From NCBI GenBank assembly GCA_019347945.1, contig JAHWKK010000011.1, positions 54,162 to 118,161 on the forward strand: a stretch of 64,000 nucleotides of DNA. Reading direction: 5' to 3'. The DNA comes from Acidobacteriota bacterium (GTDB lineage: Bacteria; Acidobacteriota; Thermoanaerobaculia; Gp7-AA8; JAHWKK01). The translations under genes were made by a program, and so were the position numbers. The notes under the pieces are model-generated. The model saw only the letters and a program-made list of their open reading frames with translations, ran no database searches and had not been told where the DNA came from. This document shows positions 29,688-40,145 of this stretch, piece by piece (position 1 is the stretch's first letter; each line of letters begins with the position of its first letter).

Positions 29688-29770
29688 GGCGTCCGGCATC
29701 CCGAGGTGCGGTGCGGGTGGCGCGGGGGAGCAAAACGTCATCCGACGTGTTCCCCGGAATGCCGGACGCC
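29688..29770. repeat. Inverted repeat in the 375-base gap before the DUF1028 gene
   Basis: GGCGTCCGGCAT (29688-29699) is exactly reversed at 29759-29770. A second pair, ATGACCC (29641-29647) and GGGTCAT (29671-29677), lies just to the left. The gap 29563-29937 has no convincing gene; the fold could be a remnant of a mobile extragenic element. Confidence 0.45.
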
Positions 29771-29937
29771 GATCTGTTACGCCGTCCTCGACGACGCGAG
29801 CGAAGTCCTCGTATCGGTGGACGCAGGCCCAGGCCCCTCTCCCGGCGTGAGCTGGTCACGCCCCGAACCTCGAGCTGATCGATCCGCTGCATCTCCAGCC
29901 GATGAAATGACCGGCCCGGAGGGACAGTAGGCCGATT

Positions 29938-31047
29938 TCAATCGCGAGCGCGGGCGTAGAACTGGCGCCGCAACTCCTCGACGAAGCGCTCGTCGACCAG
30001 CCCGGCCGGGTTACCCTGGAACTCGAGCCCGTTTGCCTCTCGAAACGCGTCCACCGCCTCGGCGGTCTCCGCGTCATAGAGTGCGTAGCGGTCGTCCCAC
30101 GCGTTCCGCTTCTCTCTCCATGCTGCGACGAGCTCCTCGTAGCGCTTCGGATCGGAGGTCATCAGCTCACGATCGATGTCGAACTCCGGCGGCTCCGGAA
30201 CCCCTTCCGAGTCCGCCCTCCAGTAGCCGAGCGCGTGGAGCATCCTCTTGAGCTCGATGACGTCGTTGCCGCGAATCTCCGAGAAGCTCCGGTAGCCGAG
30301 CCGTCGGGCGGTCCGGTAGTAGATCCGCTTCATCTCCCCGACCGGCTCCTCGTGCTCGCCAACGTCGATCGAGAGCGAGATGTTGTCGCCGCCGCGCCCG
30401 GGCTCGTTCGGATCGGCGATCCGGATGGCGGCGCTCTGGAAGAGACCCCACCGCTTGTCGCCCCCCTCCGCCTGCCCTGCCTCGAGCGCCAGAATCATCC
30501 GTTCCGCCAGCGCCATCCCGGTGCCGGCCGTCGATTCGAAATGCGCTGCGACAGCTTCGATCACTTCCGGACCGACGAGAATGTTCCCCTGTACGGTGTA
30601 GTTCGTCCCCTGTCGGCTTCCCGCCCAGGCTCCCGTTCCGCTCCCCGTATGACTCGCCGTCCTTCCGAGCTGGCGTCGCTCGCGACCCTGGTCGTCCGCC
30701 AGGAGACGCTTCAGCACCTCCTCGGGGGCGAACCCCTCCTCTAGAAGGTCGAGCCCCCTCGAGCCGTACTCGACGACCGTCCATGCCTGAGTTGCTACCG
30801 CACCGACTCCGGCGCGGACGAACGGGACGGCCCGCCCGACGAACGGAACCCTCGTCGTCACCGCGACACCCGACTCTCTGGTCTCCGGGTCGATCGCGCA
30901 GAGCGAAAAGGTCGCGTAGTGCGGATTCCCGTCTGCGCCCACCGCGACTCCGTCCGGCAAGACGACGACCGTCTCCGAGGCAGCGAGCGGAAGAATCGAC
31001 ATGATGGAGAGCAGCAGTGTGGCGGCGAATGAGGTTCTTCGAATCAT
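29938..31047 (-). CDS. Secreted DUF1028 protein with C-terminal peptidoglycan-binding-like region
   Basis: A 369-residue protein. The start is placed at ATG 31047, since GGAGGA sits eight bases upstream, inside the longer GTG reading. A signal peptide (SFAATLLLSIMSILPLAAS) is followed by DUF1028 (residues 25-240: TFSLCAIDPETRESGVAVTT, GAVATQAWTVVEYG, NYTVQGNILVGPEV). These proteins are related to Ntn-type hydrolases; substrates are unknown. The C-terminus (LKRMLHALGYW..., then AVDAFREANGLEF) resembles a peptidoglycan-binding repeat. It is divergent from the DoxX gene. Confidence 0.85.
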   Translation of the reverse strand: MIRRTSFAATLLLSIMSILPLAASETVVVLPDGVAVGADGNPHYATFSLCAIDPETRESGVAVTTRVPFVGRAVPFVRAGVGAVATQAWTVVEYGSRGLDLLEEGFAPEEVLKRLLADDQGRERRQLGRTASHTGSGTGAWAGSRQGTNYTVQGNILVGPEVIEAVAAHFESTAGTGMALAERMILALEAGQAEGGDKRWGLFQSAAIRIADPNEPGRGGDNISLSIDVGEHEEPVGEMKRIYYRTARRLGYRSFSEIRGNDVIELKRMLHALGYWRADSEGVPEPPEFDIDRELMTSDPKRYEELVAAWREKRNAWDDRYALYDAETAEAVDAFREANGLEFQGNPAGLVDERFVEELRRQFYARARD

Positions 31048-31284
31048 CAACGATTCCTCCGGCACTTCGGATGATATCGCGGAGCTGGCGAGATCGTCAC
31101 CGACCTGGAGCGGTCGACTCGAGCGTCGCGGGAACGTTCATATTCGTAAAGATCATCGATTGGTCAGCCTCCCCGCTTCCGCCACTCACCGGGTCTCTCC
31201 GCAAAGCTGGATCGGAGTGTGAACGCGCCTACGGCGTGCGCCAGACAGCGAGATCAGAACCCAGATTTGAAAAAGGAGGATGAG

Positions 31285-31704
31285 ATGTTGAGAAAATTCG
31301 AACCACAGGCGTACGCGCTGCTCCGCATCGTTTCCGGATTTCTGTTCATGATGCACGGCACGCAGAAGCTGCTCGGCTGGCCGGCGGGCGGTCCCGGCGG
31401 CGAGGAAGGTCCTCTTCCACCGCTCATGGTCACTGCTGGCGTGATCGAGATCGTCGCCGGACTGATGATTCTCGTCGGCCTGTTCGCCAGCATCGCGGCA
31501 TTCATCGCGAGTGGCGAGATGGCCGTGGCGTTCTTCAGGGTTCATTTCCCGCAGGGGTGGAACCCGCTGGTCAACCAGGGGGAGACGGCGGCGCTCTACG
31601 CCTTCCTGTTCCTCTACATCGCCGCTCGTGGCAGCGGGATCTGGTCCATCGATTCCGTTCGTGCAGGGGCGACTGCCGAAGCTCGCCTAGACGTCGCCGC
31701 CTGA
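31285..31704 (+). CDS. DoxX-family membrane protein
   Basis: A 139-residue protein with ATG at 31285 behind AAGGAGG. Four hydrophobic helices are visible (about residues 10-25, 46-68, 70-85 and 105-122). The start (YALLRIVSGFLFMMHGTQKLLGW) matches the DoxX signature, as does the later GEMAVAFF segment. Members are tied to quinone-linked redox or oxidative-stress roles; none is certain here. Confidence 0.88.
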   Translation: MLRKFEPQAYALLRIVSGFLFMMHGTQKLLGWPAGGPGGEEGPLPPLMVTAGVIEIVAGLMILVGLFASIAAFIASGEMAVAFFRVHFPQGWNPLVNQGETAALYAFLFLYIAARGSGIWSIDSVRAGATAEARLDVAA

Positions 31705-31730
31705 TCTCCAGGGACTGCAGATTATGAGGA

Positions 31731-31830
31731 TGTGAGGGTTTGAGATACGGGATTTGAGGAATGTCAGGGAATGAAGGAAGGATCAAGCCCGGCAACTCCC
31801 TCACTCGCATCCTCACATCCTTTTATCTCA
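31731..31830. repeat. Heptad-lined spacer between doxX and the sugar dehydrogenase gene
   Basis: The 120-base gap holds degenerate 7-base units, G-rich on the plus strand at the left (TGAGGAT, GTGAGGG, TTTGAGA, TTTGAGG) and C-rich at the right (TCACTCG, CATCCTC, ACATCCT, CACTCCG), running through the stop codon of the dehydrogenase at 31828-31830. Confidence 0.55.
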
Positions 31831-33102
31831 CTCCGCCCGCGGCGTAATTTTCCAAAGCTCGCCGTCCGATTCGTCGGTCACGACATAGAGCACGCCGCCG
31901 GCTCCCTCGCGGACGTCGCGGACCCGCTGCCCTCGTTCACCGAGAAGATGTTCCTCGCCGGTCACGCGATCGCCGTCGAACGAGAGCCGCACGAGCGCCT
32001 CGGTGACGAGCCCTCCGACGAAGATGCTCCCCTCCCACTCGGGGAAGTCCCCCGAATGGATCTCCATACCGGACGGCGCGATCACCGGATCCCAGTAATA
32101 GACCGGATCGACGTAGCCGGGCCGCGTCGTCTCGGCCGTCTGTACCGGATCGCCCGAATACTCCTCGCCGAATGTCACGAGCGGCCAGCCGTAGTTCTTC
32201 TCCTTTTCGATCAGGTTCAGCTCGTCACCCCCGCGTGGTCCGTGCTCGATGGCCCAGAGCCGTCCCTGATCGTCGAAGGCCGCCGACTGGAGGTTGCGAT
32301 GGCCGAAGGTCCAGATCTCCGGGAGCGTGCCGGATTCGTCGACAAAAGGGTTGTCGTTCGGAACCGACCCGTCGGGGTTGATCCTGACGATCTTCCCCAT
32401 TTGGCTGTCAGGGTGTTGCGCCTGCGGCCGGATCTCTCTGTCGGAGCGTTCGCCGAGCGTGACGAAGAGCTTGCCGTCGGGACCGAAGGCGAGCCGCGAG
32501 CCGTAATGGAGCCGTCCGTCGTAGGTCGGCCGGGCGCGGAAGATCACGCGAACCCCCTCGAGGCTCCGTCGATCCTGCGAGAGCGTACCGCGGGGGACGC
32601 TCGTCCCGTTCCCTCCCCGACGCGGCTCGGTGTAGCTCCAGTACACCATCCGGTCGCGGGCGAAGTCCGGGCTGAGGGCGACGTCGAGCAGACCACCCTG
32701 CCCGCGCGCGTCGACCTCCGGAACTCCTCTGATCGGCTCACCGACCGAGCCCGACGCGGTGACGATCCGCATCCGTCCGGGCTTTTCGGTGACGAGAAGA
32801 TCGCCGTCCGGGAGAGGCTCGACCGCCCACGGGTTGGTCAGCCCATCCGCGAGAACGGTGAGGTCGAATTCGACGTCGGTCGTCTCTTCACAGGCGCGCG
32901 TCTGCTCGGGGAAGGTGGGCTGCTGCCGGGCGGCATTCGGAGATCTCGTCTCGATCGGTTCGCAGGGAGCGGCGTTGGCGGTGCCCTGGCGCCCGCTCGC
33001 TTCCGGCTCGCCAGCATTGCTGATCGCCGAAGGGTCGGCGCATGCGGCGAGCGTGAAGGTCACGATCAGTGCGGCGATCCTATTTCGATGATCTTTCGGC
33101 AT
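31828..33102 (-). CDS. PQQ-dependent aldose sugar dehydrogenase-like lipoprotein
   Basis: A 424-residue protein. ATG at 33102 follows AGGAGG at good spacing; the longer reading has none. A lipobox (TFTLAAC) suggests membrane anchoring. The six-bladed propeller is intact: LADGLTNPWAVEPLPDGDLL, TEKPGRMRIV, GLLDVALSPDFARDR, FGPDGKLFVTLGE, TFGHRNLQSAAFD, IEHGPRGGDELNLI and NYGWP. These match soluble aldose dehydrogenases of the YliI/Asd type, which pass electrons from PQQ. It is distinct from the propeller protein at 2736, which lacks the EHGP motif. Confidence 0.87.
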   Translation of the reverse strand: MPKDHRNRIAALIVTFTLAACADPSAISNAGEPEASGRQGTANAAPCEPIETRSPNAARQQPTFPEQTRACEETTDVEFDLTVLADGLTNPWAVEPLPDGDLLVTEKPGRMRIVTASGSVGEPIRGVPEVDARGQGGLLDVALSPDFARDRMVYWSYTEPRRGGNGTSVPRGTLSQDRRSLEGVRVIFRARPTYDGRLHYGSRLAFGPDGKLFVTLGERSDREIRPQAQHPDSQMGKIVRINPDGSVPNDNPFVDESGTLPEIWTFGHRNLQSAAFDDQGRLWAIEHGPRGGDELNLIEKEKNYGWPLVTFGEEYSGDPVQTAETTRPGYVDPVYYWDPVIAPSGMEIHSGDFPEWEGSIFVGGLVTEALVRLSFDGDRVTGEEHLLGERGQRVRDVREGAGGVLYVVTDESDGELWKITPRAE

Positions 33103-33261
33103 TGTGGAACCTCCTGATTGATCCGGCGTCTCGCTGCAGTCACGAGTCCAGTCGCCGGAATCGCTGGCCAACACGAAGCCCGGTACGACATCGGCGACGC
33201 GTTCTTCAAACCATCATTGCGGAGGCCGGAATTGAGCCGGTCCCACTCCATCTCCCCCGCC

Positions 33262-33466
33262 CGGTCGTCCCGAGCGGGTGGCGAGCTTGAGATTCCGTTT
33301 CGATCCAGCGGATCTGCGGGCGGGGGACGAGGGACCTCCAGAGCGAGTACAGAGGATCCAAGCGCAGCGCCGGTGCCGCCTCGCAGACTCGGCGCTTCGC
33401 TTTGCCTGACTGTACTTTCATTGGAGATCCCTCGCCCCCCACCCAACCGCACGCTCGGGATGACCG
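33262..33466. repeat. Two copies of a roughly 100-bp dispersed element, inverted to each other
   Basis: Copy a (33262-33371) runs from CCCGAGCGGGTGGCGAGCTT through GAGGGACCTC and GTACAG to CGCAGCGCCG. Copy b (33391-33466) is the reverse: GGCGCTTCGCTTTGCCTG to CCCTCGCC and CGCTCGGGATGACC. Related copies are at 61559-61670 (minus) and 63675-63748 (plus). The rest of the 574-base gap 33103-33676 is non-coding apart from the katG terminator. Confidence 0.75.
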
Positions 33467-33619
33467 GGGCGGGCAGAAGGGCGGCGCATGAAGTTTGATC
33501 ACGGCGCCTGGAGTCAGGCGACCCTGCCGTCGAACCATCATGCCAGTCACCGGAATCCCTGACCCACACGAACCTCGGCGCGACATCGTCGCCTGGCACG
33601 AGATCGATTCGCTACACGC

Positions 33620-33652
33620 AAAAAAAAACGCGGCCGGAAGTCTCCAGCCGCG
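33620..33652 (-). terminator. Rho-independent terminator of katG
   Basis: On the minus strand a stem (33629-33638 with 33643-33652, one mismatch, four-base loop) is followed by nine T residues (A-run at 33620-33628 on the plus strand). It lies 25 bases beyond the katG stop codon. Confidence 0.8.
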
Positions 33653-33676
33653 CCGACGAAGTCCGTTTCTCGAAAG

Positions 33677-36349
<2,673 letters not shown>

Positions 36350-36351
<2 letters not shown>

Positions 36352-36368
36352 TGGTTTCTAAAACCAAT
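36350..36368 (-). promoter_or_regulatory. PerR-box-like palindrome over the perR start codon
   Basis: ATTGGTTT (36350-36357) and AAACCAAT (36361-36368) form a perfect 8+3+8 palindrome. On the minus strand it reads into the ATG itself, and a TATATT -10-like element overlaps its upstream edge. No ribosome-binding site fits, so the perR message may be almost leaderless and directly blocked by the bound repressor. Confidence 0.65.
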
Positions 36369-36524
36369 ATAGGACTCGTCGCGGGCGGTGACAACCTCGA
36401 TTAACGGAACCATATCATCCCCGATGGCGAAAATCCTCCGCTCTTGGAAAACCCCACCGCAACAAGCTTGCGCGACGTGCCGCAGCAACGGGAGGCGGCG
36501 CCTGCGGCGAGCCGCGCGCTTTGA

Positions 36525-36740
36525 CTAGGTCTGGTAGATCACAGGACGATAGCGAGGTTCAGGGATTGTTCCCCCGGCTTCCCTGGCAGCAGCAAGCCAT
36601 GCGTCCCGTGCAATCGTTACCTCACGTAACGCCTCCTCAGGCGTCTGACCGAATGCGGAGCATGCCTCCAGATCCGGGATGTCAGCGATCCATCCCTCAT
36701 CTTCGTCGCTGTAGAACAGGTTGATGTGGTAGTCACTCAT
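36525..36740 (-). CDS. hicB: HicB-family antitoxin (intact)
   Basis: A 71-residue protein with the partially degraded RNase-H-like fold of HicB: MSDYHINLFYSDEDEGWIAD, then IPDLEACSAFGQTPEEALRE and VTIARDAWL. It has no C-terminal DNA-binding domain, like many short HicB forms. Its ATG overlaps the end of the broken hicA by eight bases. The antitoxin reading frame is clean although its toxin is not. The 150-base gap between it and perR holds nothing I recognise. Confidence 0.82.
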   Translation of the reverse strand: MSDYHINLFYSDEDEGWIADIPDLEACSAFGQTPEEALREVTIARDAWLAAAREAGGTIPEPRYRPVIYQT

Positions 36741-36989
36741 CGTCGTTTCTCTCGAGATTGTAACGCTCCACGACTCTCAGAAACTGCCGAAGCTGATAGG
36801 GCTTAGCTTTTCCGTGAACTTTCTGAAGATTTAAATGAGCTCCCGCGGCCGCATGTCGGTAGATGTGATGGCTTCCATTCACACGCTTCAACTCGAACCG
36901 AATGCTTCGACGAGCCGCTGCAGATCGGAGAACCTGACGTTCGCCAGGTTTCCATCGATCAACCTCCGCAACAGCACTTCATTCTTCAT
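36733..36989 (-). pseudogene. hicA: HicA-family toxin with a one-base deletion
   Basis: From ATG at 36987-36989 the frame reads MKNEVLLRRLIDGNLANVRF and SDLQRLVEAFG, then reaches a TGA. Shifting by one base continues the family sequence without a break: FELKRVNGSHHIYRHAAAGA, then LNLQKVHGKAKPYQLRQFLR and VVERYNLERNDDE. The catalytic His of the GSHHIYRH motif lies after the break. Restoring one base near GGTTCGAG would give 85 residues, so the toxin is disabled by a single small deletion. Confidence 0.85.
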
Positions 36990-37027
36990 TTTGCCGGAAT
37001 GGGATCCGAAGCCGGTCGCATAAGATC

Positions 37028-37230
37028 GATCCGCCCCGGCAGGGGCGGTCAGAAAGTAGCGCGGGGCAAGGCCGGCGCCGCAGGCGACGGCCGCAGCCCC
37101 GGGACTGACGTCACGCACACAATCGAGCCCCGGAGGGGCGACAGATTTCGCCCACCCACCAGTTCCTGCCCAATCGAGAGGTCAAGATCGATCCGCCCCT
37201 GGCAAAGGGCGGTCAGAAAGTAGCGCGCGG
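37028..37230. repeat. RepA element: one full and one partial copy next to hicA
   Basis: A 119-base element (37028-37146) starts GATCCGCCCCGGCAGGGGCG, contains TCAGAAAGTAGCGCGGGGCA and CCGCAGCCCCGGGACTGACG, and ends in a hairpin GAGCCCCGGAGGGGCGACAG. A second, partial copy begins at 37190. The same element recurs at 46123-46246, beside the other broken hicA. It is non-coding. Confidence 0.85.
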
Positions 37231-37267
37231 GCGGGTTCCGGCGCGCCCCGGCAGTCGGGACGAACTA

Positions 37268-37519
37268 CTACTTGGCAAAGATGAGATAGATCTGGCCGTC
37301 GAGCGCCTCCATCTCCTTGAGCTCGTATCCGCGTTCGGCTTCGAGATTCAGCGCTTCGGTAATCGCCGGCATGGACCCTACGTCGAGGAGGCGAACGAAC
37401 TTGTATTCGGTCTTACCCCCGGCGTCTGCAAAATCGGTCGCCCCGATCCACATGCCAGCAGCGACTCCAATGGCGATCAGAACCGCTCCCATCAGCCATG
37501 ATTTGAACGATTTGCTCAT
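37268..37519 (-). CDS. Small membrane-anchored protein (DUF4177-like C-terminus)
   Basis: An 83-residue protein, ATG at 37519 directly after AGGAGGAATTG. One N-terminal membrane helix (WLMGAVLIAIGVAAGMWIGA) is followed by a short globular part (YKFVRLLDVG, then EALNLEAERGYELKEMEALD) that resembles DUF4177-type beta-alpha folds. Topology suggests the C-terminus is periplasmic. No function is known. Confidence 0.65.
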   Translation of the reverse strand: MSKSFKSWLMGAVLIAIGVAAGMWIGATDFADAGGKTEYKFVRLLDVGSMPAITEALNLEAERGYELKEMEALDGQIYLIFAK

Positions 37520-37628
37520 CAATTCCTCCTGGTCAACGTCATCGAGGAACTCTATTACCAGGGAGCGCGCGTCATCAAGGGGCTTGTATGCGGGAGCAGT
37601 CTCCGTCTGGATGCTGGGCCTGCTTCGC

Positions 37629-37679
37629 GGCGACGCCCTCCGCCTCGAATGCTGCGCCTCCTTCGAGCAGTCCTCATGA
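37629..37679 (+). pseudogene. Shed gene tail related to the 46323 gene
   Basis: These 17 codons read GDALRLECCASFEQSS then stop, matching the GDGLRLECCACFNQF segment near the end of the small protein at 46323-46610. Upstream sequence is unrelated. It is a fragment, not a gene. The 173 bases after it (37852-38024) have no feature. Confidence 0.6.
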
Positions 37680-38024
37680 GCGGTCTCGGCGCTCGCAGCC
37701 CCGGGTTGGCTCGCGAGGCTCCTCGGTGACGCGCATCACCCCGCCCCCAGGACGGAGGCGTCTCCGCGCCGGCGGGCGCTGCTACGGCCAGCAGCGCCAT
37801 CGTCAGGGCGAAAGTAAAACGAGCGTCGAAAGCTGCGGCCAGCATCGTCAACCCTATAACAGTGATCGCGTACGCCCTGTCGAGAGACTGTCACAGCCAG
37901 GAGTAACCCTCGCGCTACAGAACCGAGCCGGACTGGCGTAAACTAATCGCGAGCCGCGGTCCAGATGGTCGTCGATATATCGGGCTCAACTGACAGGTGG
38001 TTCTGCTCTGAGAGTGAGGCGCTA

Positions 38025-38399
38025 ATGTTCGAGGATCTCAAGCCGAAGTCGGCCGAGGAACGCGGTGATGACGATCCGGAGTCGATGCTCGACAAAACGA
38101 TCATCCTCTTTTACATCGTTGCGGCTTTGAGTGCCGTAATGGCAGTGAGAGTGCTCATGATGTTGGGAGGACTCGAGGCTGTTACCTGGGCGGGTCTGTT
38201 GTTCTGGCTGCCTGCAACCGCTGCCATACTCTCGTTCGTGACAGCGCGCGGACTGAGATCGAGAAGTCGATGGGCACTCGTCGTCGGAATTGCCGCGTCG
38301 GTGGTCATGCTGCTGAGATTCCCGATCGGAACCATTCTCGGTGTCACGTTCCTGATCGGCCTGTACAAGCTTCACCAGGGGAAAGTGTTGGTCCATTGA
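38025..38399 (+). CDS. Small multi-pass membrane protein
   Basis: A 124-residue protein; ATG at 38025 is preferred over 37965 because it leaves the acidic cytoplasmic start (MFEDLKPKSAEERGDDDPES) and has GAGG upstream. Four hydrophobic helices follow: about residues 24-45, 52-70, 82-98 and 100-115. No family is recognised. Confidence 0.6.
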   Translation: MFEDLKPKSAEERGDDDPESMLDKTIILFYIVAALSAVMAVRVLMMLGGLEAVTWAGLLFWLPATAAILSFVTARGLRSRSRWALVVGIAASVVMLLRFPIGTILGVTFLIGLYKLHQGKVLVH

Positions 38400-38516
38400 C
38401 CTGACTCGCGGCTCCTGAAACACTCCCCTGGCCACCGTGAGGCTCGCCCGCCGATCCGCTGGCCAAAAGATCGATCCGCCGGGGCAGACCGGCGCAAGTC
38501 AGCTGGCGTCGCGCTC

Positions 38517-39935
38517 TCAATCCACGCGCTCGGCCTTCATCTCCCTTCCGAACAGCATCATGTCGATCCCCTCGGCGCGCCCATTCTCATCGAGACGGAA
38601 ATCGATCGACGCCGTAGGCTCCACACGAAGAAAGAATTTCGTCGGGCTCACCGGAAAGATCTCCGCTTCCCCCTGACCCGGCATCGACGCGATCAGACGC
38701 CCGTCGTGAACGTAAATTGTCGCGGTGACCGGGCCGAAATCGTATCTTCCCGTCAGCGCCTGTTTCTCTTCCTCGCTGAGGCGCACGACCCGCGGCCAGA
38801 CGAGGGGATCCGGCTGCCCGGCGAATGGTTCCTCGCGCAGACCCGCGATCGGAGCTCCCGAGCCCGGCCCTTCCTTCGCCGCAACGATCTTCTCGAGGAT
38901 TCCCCATACGTCGCGTCCGCCGACCTCGATTGCATGATCGGTATCGCCGCGGTGCACGTAAACCAGATCGAGCTCCGGCACGATGATGATCGCCTGCCCG
39001 CCCGTCCCGGATGCCTGAACGGCCGAGAAGTTCCTCAGGTTCGGATACCGTTCCGCGTTCAGAGCGCCCGGAGCCCAGGTCCACCACATCCGCCCGTATC
39101 CCTGCCCCTCGTTGAATGTCTGCGAGATCGGCATCGATGCGTCTGCGACCCACTGCGCCGGGATGATCTGGCGTCCGTTCCACCGTCCCTCGTTCAGCCA
39201 GAGCTGTCCGAACCGCGCGAGGTCGCGCGTCGACATCCGGAAGGTCAGCGCGGGATAGCGTGAGCGGCCCGGCTCCCAGACCTCGAAAACATCCGAGGGT
39301 GTGTAGTCCTGCATGCCGATGGGGGCGGCGATCCACTCTTCGAAGAGCTCGGCCATCGGCTTGCCGGTCGCACGCTCGAGCAGAACGCCTGCGACGTTGA
39401 AGTCCCAGTTGTTGTAGAACCAGTGCGTGCCCGGCAGGTGCGAGCCCCGTTCCGGTCGCCCCTTTTCCTGGCTGGAAGGGGCGTAGGCTGCCTCGTGGTA
39501 GACGCCCGACCGCGACGCGACGAGGTCGCCGACCGTGGTGGTCTTCTCCGTGCTCGTGAGCGGCTGCAGATCGTCGATGCCGAGATCGGCCAGCGTGGCA
39601 TAGAGATCGATCAGGCCTCGCTCCACCGCGATTCCGTAGAGCGCCGAGTAGAGACTCTTTCGAACGGAGTGGAGCTCGAGCTTCCGGTCGACGTCGCCCC
39701 ACGCATTCAGGACGACTCCATCCACGATCGTCATCACCGCCGCCGACTTCACCTCCTCGGCGTGCTTTCTCGCCAGCGCCATCTGCTCCGGCGAATAGCC
39801 CGCCGTTTCGTAGGACGGCCATTGCTGCCACGTGAAGTCCGGGGAACGGTCGGCGATTGGCGCAGTCGAGGTCGCACATGCCGAAAGAAGAAAGGGAAGA
39901 AGGAGGAGGAAGGCGGCGGCTCGAAGTCGTCTCAT
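38517..39935 (-). CDS. Serine hydrolase lipoprotein (beta-lactamase/class C family)
   Basis: A 472-residue protein with a lipobox (PFLLSACATS). The S-x-x-K catalytic motif is SVRKSLYSALYG and the Y-x-N element is WFYNNWDFNV; a later GTGGQAIIIVPE segment matches the third box. It belongs to the serine beta-lactamase-like family that includes esterases and D-Ala-D-Ala peptidases; antibiotic resistance should not be assumed. The 3' end faces a membrane-protein gene; the start is divergent from the kinase locus. Confidence 0.88.
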   Translation of the reverse strand: MRRLRAAAFLLLLPFLLSACATSTAPIADRSPDFTWQQWPSYETAGYSPEQMALARKHAEEVKSAAVMTIVDGVVLNAWGDVDRKLELHSVRKSLYSALYGIAVERGLIDLYATLADLGIDDLQPLTSTEKTTTVGDLVASRSGVYHEAAYAPSSQEKGRPERGSHLPGTHWFYNNWDFNVAGVLLERATGKPMAELFEEWIAAPIGMQDYTPSDVFEVWEPGRSRYPALTFRMSTRDLARFGQLWLNEGRWNGRQIIPAQWVADASMPISQTFNEGQGYGRMWWTWAPGALNAERYPNLRNFSAVQASGTGGQAIIIVPELDLVYVHRGDTDHAIEVGGRDVWGILEKIVAAKEGPGSGAPIAGLREEPFAGQPDPLVWPRVVRLSEEEKQALTGRYDFGPVTATIYVHDGRLIASMPGQGEAEIFPVSPTKFFLRVEPTASIDFRLDENGRAEGIDMMLFGREMKAERVD

Positions 39936-39986
39936 GTGGGATACCTACGCGAGACGGAACGGTTGGTTTTCGCCATCGCGCAACGT

Positions 39987-40090
39987 GGCCGGTTAGAAAC
40001 CGGCGTTACACTCCGCGATCGCCGCTTTGCCGACGTAGCGCCGCTTTGCAAGTGGCCGTATCGCCGGTTTTCAACCGGCACGTTGCGCAT
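39987..40090. repeat. Direct repeat, left copy, flanking the kinase gene
   Basis: About 104 bases made of hairpin units (GGCCGGTTAGAAACCGG, ACACTCCGCGATCGCC, GCCGGTTTTCAACCGGCACG). A copy about 90% alike and in the same orientation lies at 42835-42934, on the other side of the kinase gene. It is non-coding. Confidence 0.85.
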
Positions 40091-40145
40091 CGCCGCAGCG
40101 CCTCGGCCCTCCTGCGGATCAATTCATGAGAAACTCATCTGCTGC

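Noticed and set aside
37555..37851. A 98-codon minus-strand frame with a signal-peptide-like start
   Set aside because: The C-terminus is Arg-rich and overlaps a shed gene tail on the other strand; it may be a truncated relic, but no family or ribosome site supports it.
38517..39935. Beta-lactamase resistance gene
   Set aside because: SxxK and YxN fit the broad serine-hydrolase family, which includes esterases; no specific resistance feature is visible.
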